Below are positions 29,101 through 37,710 of a DNA stretch of 64,000 nt, piece after piece (the stretch's first letter is position 1; the number at the start of each line of letters is the position of its first letter). Under the pieces are notes generated by a model that worked only from the letters and a program-made list of their open reading frames with translations, was not told the DNA's origin and made no database searches. Position numbers and translations under genes: made by a program. This DNA is from Ostrinia nubilalis (taxonomy: Eukaryota > Arthropoda > Insecta > Lepidoptera > Crambidae), in contig NC_087108.1 of assembly GCF_963855985.1 (NCBI RefSeq), positions 12,728,001-12,792,000 on the forward strand, written 5' to 3'.

Positions 29101-31292
29101 TCGTCGGCTTCCAGTCCCCTTGGGAATGCGATTTTACCGCCGGCGATCACGCCCAACGACGATTTCAGCAGCTCAGCGGCGGCGAGTCCACTACAGAGGA
29201 TGGCTTCGATCACGAACAGCCTCATCTCCCAGCCGACCAACCCGACTCATCACCAGCCCCCGCAACGATCGATGAAAGCCGTGCTTCCCCCCATTACTCA
29301 GCAACAGTTCGACCTCTTCAACAATCTGAATACTGAAGATATCGTCAGAAGAGTGAAAGAGGCGCTCAGCCAATACTCCATCAGCCAAAGATTGTTCGGC
29401 GAGTCAGTGCTAGGACTATCCCAGGGATCAGTCAGTGACCTACTGGCGAGGCCGAAGCCCTGGCACATGCTGACGCAGAAGGGCAGGGAGCCATTCATCC
29501 GCATGAAAATGTTCCTCGAGGACGACAACGCTGTCCACAAGCTGGTCGCGTCGCAGTACAAAATCGCGCCGGAGAAGCTCATGAGGACTGGAAACTACAG
29601 CGGAGTACCTCGTAAGTATTTTTCATTAAACACGTCATCATCTTATAATGACACAATTTCTGTAACTGGATAGTTAACTAATGATTTTCTTTTTGTCTCC
29701 TTCCAGCATGTCCGCCAAACATGACCAAGCCGATGCCCCCGACGCAGAAAATGATCTCAGACGCGACGTCCCTGCTCAGCAAGATGCAGCAAGAGCAGCT
29801 GCTCGGCCCTGGCCACCTGGGCCACCTGGGCCAGCCCACGCCGCTGCTGCTCACGCCGCCCGGCTTCCCGCCGCACCACGCCGTCACGCTGCCGCCGCAG
29901 CACCACGACAACAACAACAAGGAGCGCAAGCCGCCGCCCCCGCCGCAGCCGCACCACCCGCCCGGCGTCATGCGCAGCCTCCACCAGCACATCTCCCCCA
30001 GCGTGTACGAGATGGCCGCGCTCACGCAGGACCTCGACACGCAAACCATCACGACCAAAATCAAGGAGGCCCTCCTCGCCAACAACATCGGCCAGAAGAT
30101 CTTCGGCGAGGCCGTGCTCGGGCTCTCGCAGGGCTCCGTCAGCGAGCTGCTGTCCAAGCCGAAGCCGTGGCACATGCTCAGCATCAAGGGCCGCGAGCCC
30201 TTCATCAGGATGCAGCTGTGGCTGAGCGACGCGCACAACATCGACCGCCTGCAGGCGCTGAAGAACGAGAGGCGCGAGGCCAACAAGAGGCGGCGGTCGA
30301 GCGGCCCCGGCCAGGACAACTCCTCCGACACCTCGTCCAACGACACCTCCGAGTTCTACCACTCCAGCTCGCCGGGCCCCACCTCGGGCGCGCCGTCGGC
30401 GAAGAAGCAGCGGGTCCTGTTCTCCGAGGAGCAGAAGGAGGCGCTCCGACTCGCCTTCGCTCTCGACCCGTACCCGAACATGCCCACTATAGAATTCCTG
30501 GCGACGGAACTCGGCCTGTCGACGAGAACGATAACGAACTGGTTCCACAACCACCGCATGCGGCTAAAACAGCAGGCGCCGCACGGCCTGCCCGCCGAGC
30601 CGCCGGTGCGGGACCAGTCGTCCGCGCCCTTCGACCCGGTGCAGTTCCGGCTGCTGCTGAACCAGCGGCTGCTGGAGCTGCAGAAGGAGCGCATGGGGCT
30701 GGCGGGCGTGCCGCTGCCCTACCCGCCGTACTTCGCCGCCAACTCCAACCTCGCAGCGCTCATCGGCCGCGGGCTGCTGCCGCCCGACGACCACGTCAAG
30801 GACCAGAGCGGCGGCCTGGACCTGTCGATGCCTCTGAAGCGCGAGCCCGACGGCGACGACTTCGAGGACGACGACGTCGAGAGCAACCTCGGCTCCGAGG
30901 ACTCGCTCGACGACGGGGAATCCAAGACTGAGCCGAAGGCGGCCTCCACGCCGGCGGGCCGGTCGAGCCGGCGGAAGCCCGCGGCGCCGCAGTGGGTCAA
31001 CCCCGACTGGCAGGACGAGAAGCCGCGGAATCCTGACGAGGTGATCATCAACGGTGTTTGCGTGATGAGGAGCGACGACTTTCGGAGGGAGGCGGAGGAG
31101 ACCGTGCGGGTGGAGCCGGCGCCGGTGGCTCGGGACGGGTCGCCGGCCGCGTCGCCGGCGCCGCGCACGCCGCTCACCCCTCACACCCCGCACACCCCTC
31201 ACACCCCGCGCCCTCCCCACACGCCGCCCGAAGACGTGCTCTCAGAGGACAAGATCAAGACCGAGACGGAAGACGACCGGTGGGAGTACTGA
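1968..31292 (+). CDS. ct: Homeobox protein Cut (CUX family), 3' part of gene, six exons
   Basis: Exons are 1968-2113, 2488-2994, 27838-28025, 28460-28605, 28728-29611 and 29707-31292. All junctions have AG/GT sites and matching phase, giving about 1151 residues up to the TGA. The order CUT1, CUT2, CUT3, homeodomain is diagnostic of Cut/CUX transcription factors. Each CUT repeat carries the LGLSQG(T/S)VS(E/D)LL(S/A)(K/R)PKPW core, and the homeodomain ends in [11 protein letters not shown] with the Cut-specific His at position 50. In the family, CUT repeats and homeodomain bind DNA together in the nucleus, mostly as repressors or selectors of cell fate (sensory organs, wing margin, Malpighian tubule in flies). 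The N-terminal coiled-coil exons and the promoter lie left of the window. The first base of exon 1968 completes a codon begun upstream, so no start codon is claimed. Confidence 0.95.
2114..2487 (+). other. cut intron A-B (374 bp)
   Basis: Bounded by GTACGT and ACCGCAG. Nothing further is recognised in it. An in-frame ORF runs through its 3' half into exon B, but the AG at 2487 gives a clean phase join with exon A. Confidence 0.7.
2488..2994 (+). CDS. ct: cut exon B: Asn/Pro linker and CUT domain 1
   Basis: Acceptor CAG ends at 2487 and the donor GTACCA starts at 2995. The first third encodes a low-complexity Pro/Asn/His linker. CUT repeat 1 runs from about 2692 to 2985, with [21 protein letters not shown], the [10 protein letters not shown] core and PKPWDKL. 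Insects and vertebrates have the first CUT repeat furthest from the homeodomain, as here. The frame stays open to 3083 past the donor, but that tail is intronic in composition and the downstream exon picks up the phase, so the donor at 2995 is preferred. Confidence 0.95.
8144..8379. mobile_element. hAT-type MITE (236 bp)
   Basis: Ends CAGTCTTTCCCAAAGTGGGC on the left and, reverse complemented, CAGTGGTTCCCAAACTT on the right form an imperfect terminal inverted repeat. They are flanked by a perfect 8-bp duplication CTCTACAT (8136-8143, 8380-8387). CAGNG ends plus 8-bp duplication place it with hAT elements. No coding capacity. Confidence 0.88.
9805..10181 (-). mobile_element. Short non-autonomous Helitron
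   Basis: Read on the minus strand it starts TCCTACTATAATATTATAAA after an A and ends in a GC-rich hairpin followed by CTAG before a T, the A|TC...CTAG|T rule of Helitrons. It shares most of its length with the copy at 59675-60293 once that copy's nested insertion is removed (377 versus 378 bp). No Rep/helicase is encoded. Confidence 0.75.
10190..10460. repeat. Cluster of nested hairpins
   Basis: An AAACTAATATTTAC arm near 10200 pairs with a complementary arm near 10237-10251. GTGCGAATCGAC (10267-10278) pairs with GTCGATTCGCAC (10322-10333), enclosing a second stem AACTAGTA (10288-10295) / TACTAGTT (10305-10312). GCGAAACG near 10363 pairs with CGTTTCGC near 10401. It lies next to the Helitron. 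Origin unknown. Confidence 0.6.
11100..11148. repeat. AAT-type microsatellite
   Basis: Imperfect AAT/ATA triplet run visible directly in the sequence. Confidence 0.7.
11438..11562. repeat. Degenerate copy of short TIR MITE
   Basis: It resembles the element at 27609-27734 along its length: a GCTGCACCAT start, ACTTTGACGAACGTCAAAAA, TCCATACAAAAAGCAC and GTTACGGTCAAA in the same order. Its ends are mutated, so it is an older copy of the same family. Confidence 0.6.
11585..11690. repeat. GT-rich microsatellite beside the LINE 3' end
   Basis: Interrupted TGTGTG runs in a 20-bp higher-order pattern (TGTGTGTGGTGTGTGTA). It sits next to the AATAAATAAA tail of the minus-strand LINE, so it may derive from the tail or be the target site. 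Confidence 0.75.
11710..14451 (-). CDS. LINE ORF2: endonuclease-reverse transcriptase
   Basis: 913 residues from the first Met. Endonuclease motifs LLGDINID (about residue 109) and ITDHYPT (about 170) are followed by a reverse transcriptase with [19 protein letters not shown] (about 468), [33 protein letters not shown] and the catalytic YADD (about 629-632). The frame is open upstream to about 14637 and encodes the typical endonuclease opening [16 protein letters not shown] before this Met. The true product therefore starts further upstream, possibly at a non-ATG codon or by reinitiation after ORF1. No RNase H domain was noticed. Clade assignment (CR1-like) is from motif style only. Confidence 0.88.
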   Translation of the reverse strand: MNLDTDIIILSECWLKDSTGIPQLDGYSSYHSSHNKLQNDGVVIYTKRDLHVTVWEPSFEDGNCMVCAIDKKIALIGIYRSPSFSNITNFITSLNSLMSGLESFQNIALLGDINIDIKANNTDRRSDYYLTSVTALGLLPTHTFPTRANNCLDHILLRTNLASKVLVFDSPITDHYPTMLCIDNALSHSVSRPLRTATRVDFDAIKKALDETDFSPIMCAKDVNQAAEQLVLKISNTIKAHSKTIKTPRKKIILKPWITPGLLRCMRNRDKLHEKFRGDPDNHINKVTYVRYRNFLNNLLHKLKRDFYKSEFNKANKNPKAMWNVVKKVTNSTRRVDPPSALLNVHEDPHAAINSINKYFASVAGHLASKITASTTVSALATVSQPNSMALLEVDHADIERIVCALRDDCAPGWDGISPSIIKSSRNVLIPPITHVCNLAICTGVFPGVMKRAVVSPIYKQGDRGAVSNYRPISVLPVLSKILERVLNNSLVKFLDKYDIIARNQFGFRAGISTEDAIASLTSDVVDKLDNKNKCFGIFLDLSKAFDTVSIPILINKLECCGIRGRELSIFRSYLLDRTQCVRIDSHVSDLEKIGYGVPQGSILGPTLFQIYVNELCKLNIQNCGVYVYADDTALVVYGDDWESARQSAQNALQIVSNWLTKNLLTLNVEKTQVLPFSITSTTSAPPEASNLVIHTCSSPNHKCDCPLLRIVSNVKYLGILIDSNLKWHHQIEALKKRVRKLTYIFKIIRHLAEPEVVKMVYLALCQSVLSYCIPIWGGAGGTVMLNLERAQRAILKIMTKKHIQYPTNQLYAECQILSVRQLYVLRCILRKHATLPFDANILSQRRSTTKVCSLKICRTTFAKRQCDALSCKLYNTLHKFTSIYNLNRYEVVKNATTYLQNLSYADTENLLK
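15005..15970 (-). CDS. LINE ORF1: coiled-coil RNA-binding protein
   Basis: 321 residues. The middle (about residues 65-160) is a heptad-rich coiled coil. The C-terminal part carries [20 protein letters not shown] and [13 protein letters not shown], resembling the FP-type C-terminal domain found in ORF1 proteins of some insect CR1-like LINEs. Such proteins coat LINE RNA and act as chaperones. No CCHC knuckles are visible. It sits directly upstream of ORF2 on the same strand. Confidence 0.75.
   Translation of the reverse strand: MPLQRSPNASNSLANIQVQSESDIPSKMDQEFERSYVSVRSKRLCTDSPDKPDRYTAFTNEIKDMLSSWKTQQDSAFAQWKSDQDSIFKKLVSDITEVKTKCSDIQKSNQELERSLEFINTQYEEMQSKIKTLEREKIENRDYLLTLEGRIQELQRMTRSSTIEIRNIPQNEKETTADLLSTVSKIGSAINFNLQSEDVRDIHRGPSKPGSHGNIIVEFSRVHSKHDILTSVRNFNKSRKPADKLNSQHIGLPGDKKPVYVDEHLSPSMKKLFFEARVYAKQKGYMFCWSSSSRIFLRKDPGTKQILIRTPQCLRDLEPKQ
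16000..27608 (+). other. Repeat-poor part of the big cut intron
   Basis: No convincing open frame, RNA gene or transposon ends were found in most of this stretch. It has many homeodomain-type TAATTA cores, scattered ATCGAT sites and GC-rich islands such as 22960-23045. Enhancer content is inferred from cut biology and the lack of insertions, not shown. Confidence 0.4.
27609..27734. repeat. Short TIR MITE (126 bp)
   Basis: CTAAGGCTGAGTTGCACCA at the left end is perfectly repeated in inverse at the right end (19 bp). The interior has the palindromic TTTGACAAACGTCAAA. It lies 103 bp upstream of a cut exon acceptor. The target duplication is unclear, so the superfamily is not assigned. Confidence 0.8.
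27838..28025 (+). CDS. ct: cut exon C: CUT1-CUT2 linker
   Basis: Acceptor CAG ends at 27837 after a pyrimidine tract and the donor GTTGTT begins at 28026. The G left over from exon 2994 plus TG gives Val, then about 62 residues of Gly, Ser, Asp and Pro-rich linker (start [10 protein letters not shown], end CPSPFSNK). It ends in phase 0. A linker directly after the KK that closes CUT1 is the expected position. No folded domain is visible. Confidence 0.88.
28460..28605 (+). CDS. ct: cut exon D: conserved helical linker
   Basis: Acceptor CAG ends at 28459 and donor GTAAGT starts at 28606. The 48 residues include [15 protein letters not shown], likely an amphipathic helix. A similar stretch, [11 protein letters not shown], follows in the next exon, so the linker carries two related short helices between CUT1 and CUT2. 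Phase 0 in. The final AC plus C from the next exon makes Thr. Function of the helices is not known to me. Confidence 0.9.
28728..29611 (+). CDS. ct: cut exon E: linker and CUT domain 2
   Basis: Acceptor CAG ends at 28727 and donor GTAAGT starts at 29612. It opens with a Gly/Met/Pro-rich segment and a second ELAKL helix, then a DLS motif ([11 protein letters not shown], near 28935-28970) resembling CtBP-binding motifs. CUT2 spans about 29326-29590 with [20 protein letters not shown] and the [19 protein letters not shown] core. The exon closes on the first base of a Pro codon completed by exon F. Confidence 0.95.
29707..31292 (+). CDS. ct: cut exon F: CUT domain 3, homeodomain, C-terminal tail, stop
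   Basis: Acceptor CAG ends at 29706. A Pro/His/Gln-rich stretch with an Asn run leads to CUT3 (about 30036-30270). Then comes an [13 protein letters not shown] basic patch and a Ser/Asp-rich spacer. The homeodomain (about 30399-30573) begins [12 protein letters not shown] and ends in [11 protein letters not shown]. The tail has [10 protein letters not shown] (a second DLS motif), an acidic block, and a Pro/Thr/His repeat ([11 protein letters not shown], about 31169-31215). TGA is at 31290-31292. Third positions are strongly GC-biased, which creates long open shadow frames on both strands. Confidence 0.97.
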
Positions 31293-33525
31293 ACGGGCGA
31301 GTGAGTGCGTGATCGCGACGGACGCTTATTTATTGTTAGCTAGTGAGGCCCGACGGCTCGATGCGAGGCCGGACACTCTGTACATACCCTCGGGCCGAGG
31401 AAACTTTACGATACAAAATTGCATTTTGCTTTAATTTTTTAATGTAGAAACGAGGCGTACCCTGTTAGGTACAAATATCTGAGGTACTTGTTAAGTTGAG
31501 GCTCACTTTGTGGATTCGATTGTTGTAAATAAATATACCAAATATGTATCGAAGCGTGTGAGCCGTGTACATACGTAGCCTAGGTGTAAGATACGTTGCG
31601 ATAGGGGTAGCAGGTCATTATTGTTAATGAAATTTTAAAGTGCAATCTGATGTTAATGTAAGCTATGATCTATATTGACCCCAGTTGAAAAGTATTATTA
31701 TGTTTATATGAACCGGTGAGGTTTAAAATATTATTATAATCGGGTTATAAGTTTATAATTAAATTATGAATGTTTATTTTATACTATAGTATGTTTTCTG
31801 TGCATTATTTTATAGCCGATGGGACCGCTCAAGTTTGTGATGCGACTGCTGCGGCGTCGCCTGCACTGTATTTGTTTTCATTTCTATTATTTTATATATT
31901 TTTAGAAAACGTACAAATTTAGAGACAAACGTATACGTTTATAACTGCTTGTGGTTATAGTTTTTATTTTATTTTAGCAATAAATTTGCTTTTAATCTTA
32001 TTTCAGTTATTTTTATTTTATTTTCGCTTTCTTCCCTTATTTCCTTCTCCTTAGGGTAAAGTAAATTGTACATTATAAAGGAACCATACTCCTTGCATCG
32101 AGTTGTACATAGTCGTACTGTCTGTATATATCTAAGGAGCCGTGTAGGTAGAACGTTAGTTACCTAAGTAGGCGAATAGTGACCCCCAATTAAACTTCTA
32201 AACGGTATAATTCATGGATAATCCAAAGTATTGTCAATCTAAAGTGTATCCAAGGAAATGTATCTAAATTAATCTCCATATGTCTGTAGCTTTAGGCCCA
32301 AATATTTCGGAAATTTAATAAAAAGACAATTTGGATAATTTTTATTCGGGAAAATGAGATGACACTCTTTCTATTTACAGTTTTAGGAATACCGAACTTC
32401 ATACATATCGATGTTTATATAACGAATAAGCTAGCCTAAGTTAGAGTGTAATAGTCAATATTAAATTAAAATATTAGGCTGTCTAACAGTTGTCGAATCT
32501 TTTAATTTTACTCCAAATACCGTTAAGGGAAATTTTTTAACATTTTAAATAAATATTAAAGCTTCCAATATTTAATTTTATAGACTCATTTCATAGCTTT
32601 TGCTTTCGAAAGAATATTATATGTATATGAATATTATATTGTTGTTTATATTGTGATAGATGTCTTGGATATTTTGTACGAAATAGTTATCATTGTTTAA
32701 AAAATCACACTGTTAGAGAAGTAAGTAATAGGAAACGATCAGGAGGTGTTCATTCGTTAATCACAGAAGAAACGCTAGAAATGTCTATAAAAATTGCTAA
32801 GAAGTAGCTCGGTATACTACCCAATTTCGAAAAGAACTGAGCAACGTTGTAGAGCCAAAGGAAAATTATTTTGATCTTGTTTGAAGGCCAAAGATAGTCG
32901 AAGATGTTGTGCTAGAGTGAAAAAGTAATTTCGGTCATAAAAACATACATAAGTCAGAGCATATTTTTTGTGATAACAGTGGGGGTCTAGACAAAGTGCA
33001 AATTATAATCGCAAACCAGTCGAAAAGTGGTCGAAAAGTCCCTTTTTTGTATGGAGTTTTGACGGATTCGATTTTCGATTCGATCAAAAAGTGCGTTTTG
33101 TCTAAGGGGGCTGCTCACTTAGATCAAAACGAAACAAGAAAACATACAACGCCTAGCAAGCGTTAGCGAGTGTAGAAAGCTTAATAGCATCCTGTCTAGG
33201 AGTGAATAAGTATTTTACGAATTATTTACGAAGATAGAGTTTGTTGAAGTACTTACAAAATTTCCAAACGTCTTGTTATTCTATTATTCTACGTACTGCA
33301 GCCTGTATCTATTGATTGTTACGTCTGGCTCTACCTAGTGCCCTGTACATAAGTAATGTAGCTCCATAGACGATTATCATACGTTATCTCCATTATAATA
33401 ATGATAGAATTAATTATTATAGCGGTAATTATTATTGTTCATATCATAATAATAACGATGCTGACACATTGTCTTCTTTCCGAACAATTTCTAAAGTTAT
33501 TAAATTAAAAATAAAGAAATTGCTA
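31293..33525 (+). other. ct: cut 3' UTR and downstream flank
   Basis: AT-rich non-coding sequence follows the cut stop. AATAAA signals occur at 31528-31533, 31979-31984 and 33510-33515, so short and long 3' UTR forms are possible. Long AT-rich 3' UTRs are usual for cut-type regulators. No open frame of note is present. A possible small inverted-repeat element at 32985-33107 is listed separately. The true cleavage site cannot be told from sequence alone. Confidence 0.6.
32985..33107. repeat. Possible small MITE in the cut 3' UTR
   Basis: The ends read TCTAGACAAAGTGC on the left and, reverse complemented, CTTAGACAAAACGCAC on the right, an imperfect inverted repeat around about 95 bp. No target duplication was found, so this is tentative. 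Confidence 0.35.
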
Positions 33526-33712
33526 ATCAGTGGTTTGTTTTATTCAGTAAGCGATAATTTTAAGTGAGAGCTTTAACAAAGATCCGATGATATTTAAAAC
33601 AATACTTAGGACCTACTAAAATACAACAGCAATACCAAGATGAACTCGAAAACTTTCCAGCCACCCACCTAGAGAAAAGCGACGATACAAAAATAAAAAT
33701 ACATACTCCTAA

Positions 33713-33978
33713 TACAGGGTGTTAGGTAAATGGGTATATGAGCCGACACTAGCCCATGTTAACATGGGCATATAAATGGTATGGTGAAGTCAGAAAATTG
33801 ATATCTTCATTTTAATTATTTAAATTTTCATACAAATCGGATTTTATAAAAATTATTTTGTATGACAATTAAAAAAAATAAATGATGATATCAAATTTCT
33901 GACTTCACCATACCATTCATATCCCATGTTAACATGGGCTAGTGTCGGCTCATATACCCATTTACCTAACACCCTGTA
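33713..33978. mobile_element. Foldback-type MITE with CAGGGTGT ends
   Basis: Arms of about 100 bp begin TACAGGGTGTTAGGTAAATG on both ends in inverse orientation, with nearly perfect pairing (both contain CCCATGTTAACATGGG). Total 266 bp with an AT-rich loop. The TA at each end may be a target duplication. Superfamily uncertain. Confidence 0.8.
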
Positions 33979-34114
33979 CTATAGATAAATAAATAACAAA
34001 AGTGACTACAAAACCTGTAAAAAACTGAATTACTTACCTAACCTACATAAAATAACAACTGAAACAAAAGTTCCGTGAAATGTTATTTCACTACCTACAC
34101 CCGTTGGAAACCTT

Positions 34115-34127
34115 GGGTTCGAATCCC
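34115..34127 (+). other. Isolated tRNA B-box-like motif
   Basis: GGGTTCGAATCCC matches the RNA polymerase III B box. No A box or cloverleaf could be found upstream, so it is at most a relic of a tRNA-derived SINE. Confidence 0.3.
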
Positions 34128-34733
34128 AGATTGTAAAATGTCGAATCACCGAGAAGGCAGGTAGGTACTGCCAGTACATAGTTAGGTACCTTAGATTTCT
34201 AAGATAGTTGTACGCTACCTAGACTCTATGATTTGAACAGGGCCGCGCCGACCGCCGGCAGCGCCTGTGTGCGGAACCTATGAAGCGCCTCTTTTCTAAT
34301 GAATCGTCATAAAAAAACGAATTTAAATTATTTTTAACGAATATTTTAATTGTTAATTTTGACTAAAATAAATGTTCTTCAGTTTTACAGTAGGTACTTA
34401 GATAATATTATCATAAGTGTATTAAAACTGAAAACCACTTAGGAATTAGGATACTAAATAGGTAAATCCCGTTCGTTCTGCTTGCCAATTACTACGAAAA
34501 AGAAAACTCGAACTAAATTTTTACATGCTTAATACAAAGAATTGTATATTTAAATATTAATAACAAAGAAGCTTACTTGTTTCTAATCATAATATTATAC
34601 TAATATGACTATTACGTACCTACCTATGCTATGTAAAAACAGCAAGAGTCTAACTTTTTTTTTATATTAGTGCTACTGAAATGCACTTGCAACTGGTGCT
34701 AACAAGAATACTTTAATCATACTTAAATTATAA

Positions 34734-35631
34734 TACAGGGTGTTTGGCGGAAGATTAGACATACTTCGTGGGTGTATAGGTAAGGTCATTTTAAGAATAC
34801 AAGTTCGCCCATTTTACCCTAAGTGGGCTATTTTTTTAAATTTATATTTTTGTTTTAATTTAATTTTTTCCGAAATTTGACCTAAAAACTGCTTTTTTTT
34901 TCTCGCGTGTTTTCAATCGCTTTTATTATTTCAAATTAATATCGAATATGTCTTAAGTCAAGTAAAATAAATTTCAGATCCAGATAATGATTGGATAGCT
35001 AGTTACGAGCCGCCAAAGTTTAACAAAAGTACGAACCATGATAAAAAAACTACTTGGAATTCTATTTAAAAAAAAATTAAAGATGACAGTGAATTGCCAA
35101 TGATCTTAAAAACATCTCTAGCTTCTCTTCTTTCCAATGATATTATGTCACATGTAGCCTAATTAGATGTTGAAATTCGTCAAAAATTCAAAGTTTAGGG
35201 AAGAAAATGGAACAGTAATACAAAAGTTATCCATGCAAAGTAAATTTAGAATTTTTTTACTGTTTTTTCTTCATAATGTGGTTATTATTTTTAAATTAAT
35301 TTTGAAATAAAACACAAAAAAATTAATGAAAATGAGTATAGCAGAAAATATAACGATGCTGGAAGAAGCTTTGTATGGATAACTTTTGTATTATTGTTCC
35401 ATAGTAACGGAAAGTTTATTTTTGTTTAAAATAAATTTGTCGTTCCAAAGTAAAGTTATGCAAATCGCTCCTTTTCGTTAATTTATTTTTGCGAACATAA
35501 CTATTTACTTACTTCAGTAGTTACTTACTTACTTAGTAGCTCACTGGGTAAAATGGGCGAACTTGTATTCTTATAATGACCTTACCTATATACCCACGAA
35601 GTTTGTCTAACCTTCCGCCAAACACCCTGTA
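34734..35631. mobile_element. TIR element with CAGGGTGT ends, nested in the hAT element
   Basis: Long inverted ends (about 90 bp) begin TACAGGGTGTTTGGCGGAAG and include CGAACTTGTATTCTTA. The ends share the TACAGGGTGTT start with the element at 33713-33978 but otherwise differ. 898 bp, AT-rich interior, no transposase. Confidence 0.8.
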
Positions 35632-36809
35632 TACTGTGGTTTTGGCTTGGCTATCTCGTTCGTTAAAATCCCCGTGACGGGGAATCCCCGGGACCCCATC
35701 CCGTTTGTGTCGCAACTCGCACGCATCGCATCGGGTTGCGTTCATAAACTCACTCATAGTCATAAAAAAATTGTATTACAAACTCGGCGCCTCTACGGTT
35801 CAAAATATGTAACTAGTACTTTATGGTTCAAAAGAACTGCCGCCGTTTTGACGTTGAGCTCGTAAGTAATCTATTGGCTCTGTGCACGATTACAGCGCCA
35901 ACTAGCGTCCACAACTTTGTGGGCTCTGTCACATTGACATTTAGGTCGTATATTTGTGAAAAAATATCGAAATGAAAAAATAACAAATATTTTCGACTAA
36001 TAAATTGTTGTAATACCACGATTTGGGTGGAAAAAAGGTTTTGAAATCATTTTGGTCATTCAAATCAAATGAGGTAAGTCCAAAAAGTGTGTTTAATTTT
36101 GATTGTGTCAGGGTTTGTTTACTTCATTTATAGTTGTAGTTTTACAGTAAAACAAAAAGAAAAAGCTACTTTTACGGTTTCATTATATAACAGTAAATAT
36201 ATTTAAATGTTCCTGTATCGCTAGTAATAAATTAAATATCGTTTTCAGATCGAAATGAGTATTGTTTTGAAGACCGGGTTTGTGAGTGTTATAATGTCAA
36301 ATTCCAACCACAAACCGTTTTTAAAGGAAAGTTGCTGGTATTGGCTGAACAAGTCCCGAGATGTAGAAGAATTAAGAACAAAACAAGGACAGATTTCAAT
36401 AATTCACGCTCTCATCATAAGGCAAACATCTGTGCACAACAACTACTGTGACTCATTTTTGTACTACCACGTTGTATAGTCTAGTTATTACCAAATTGTA
36501 AACGGCTATTAAACCAGCCCTATCGAAATACAGTCCATTCTTTTATTTAAGTTCCCAGTAGGACCCTTTTCATGCGATTAATTAATGATATTAAAATGTG
36601 TTATGTAGAATCGCTTTGCCATTGACAGATACATCTGATGACAGAGCTTACATTATTTCTACTTTTGACCACCATGAGCGCTGCGATAGATTATGTTTCC
36701 CCCACCTAGTACTTCGCACCCAGCGAATACTTATAATAAATCTGTAGAGGTCAATTCTGTACATTAAATATATATTCAAAATAACTACCAGGGGGTGATT
36801 AGTGATCGA

Positions 36810-37192
36810 CACTGATGCCAAAAATGCAATCAGTAAAATTTTTGTCTGTCTGTCTGTATGTTCCTTATAGAAACAAAAACTACTCGACGGATTTTAACGA
36901 ACTTTGGTACAATTATTCTTCATACTCCTGGGCAGGTTATAGTATACTTAGGAATTCCCACGGAAACGGGAATTAGCGGGAAAATCCTTTTGTATAAAAA
37001 ATCAAAACCGCTTAACCGCTTTTTGGCAAGCAGGTACCTTAGTAAACTTAAAACTTAGTTACAACAGGATATTGCAAAATTCCCACGGGAGTAGGCGGGA
37101 ATAAACATATGTATGAAAAAATCTAAACCGCGTAAGATAGATGAAGGGGGTAAAACGGGATCCACGCGTACGAAGTCGCGGGCGGCCGCTAG
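36810..37192 (+). mobile_element. Helitron remnant
   Basis: The 3' end has the GC-rich hairpin CGCGTACGAAGTCGCG followed by GGCGGCCGCTAG and then T, as in the other Helitrons here. Upstream is GTCTGTCTGTCTG and a CTCGACGGATTTTAACGAA stretch typical of such elements. The 5' TC end could not be placed, so the start is approximate. Confidence 0.55.
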
Positions 37193-37449
37193 TGTAAACT
37201 AAACTAAAACCCTAAGCGTAAAATGAAACCATAAACGTGAATCATAATAAACATAAATATTGAGAGACTTGTTTAATAAGCGTATTATTTGTTTTGTTGC
37301 GCTTGCGCATACTGTACCTACTTACTTATCGATATGTACTCCATTTAAAAAAAAAATAGGTGGCAGTAGCGGCGCGGCGCCCCTATTGTCTTGGCGCCTG
37401 TGTGCGCCGCACACATCGCACACAGGGGCGGCGCGGCCCTGGATTTGAA

Positions 37450-37672
37450 TGGCATGAATCCAATATCGGTCCCATTAAAAAATGTCAGTGGCCTACGGCT
37501 CGGGCTCAAAGTTTGGACACCACCAGACAGAGTTGATGACCTCAATTTATAGTAATCGACACGTCTTATCTGTAAACTGTCTAATTTACCTACCTAACTA
37601 ATCCTATATTATCTGTGCTAATACCTAAGTCATAAGAAACGAAACAACCAGGTGAGAAAACTAAGACCAAAC
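37450..37672. other. Intergenic flank between repeat nest and Hsp70
   Basis: Short AT-rich unique sequence. Nothing recognised apart from the Hsp70 polyadenylation region at its right edge. Confidence 0.5.
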
Positions 37673-37678
37673 TTTATT
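37673..37678 (-). terminator. Hsp70 poly(A) signal
   Basis: TTTATT on the + strand reads AATAAA on the minus strand, 33-38 bases after the stop codon. Confidence 0.65.
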
Positions 37679-37710
37679 AAACAAAACAACGAAATAAAGA
37701 CAACAACTTT

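Larger units (their letters stand above)
34238..37441. mobile_element. hAT-type element, 3.2 kb, with nested insertions
   Basis: The ends CAGGGCCGCGCCG (34238-34250) and its complement (37429-37441) are flanked by a perfect 8-bp duplication GATTTGAA (34230-34237, 37442-37449). Further in, both ends share GCGCCTGTGTGCG. No hAT transposase frame is visible. Inside lie a second TIR element (34734-35631) and a Helitron end (to 37192). Original element after subtracting these is about 1.9 kb. Confidence 0.85.

Noticed and set aside
29681..31220. Long open frames in other frames and on the minus strand across the last cut exon
   Set aside because: They are shadows caused by very GC-rich third positions. 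The frame with CUT3 and the homeodomain is the real one.
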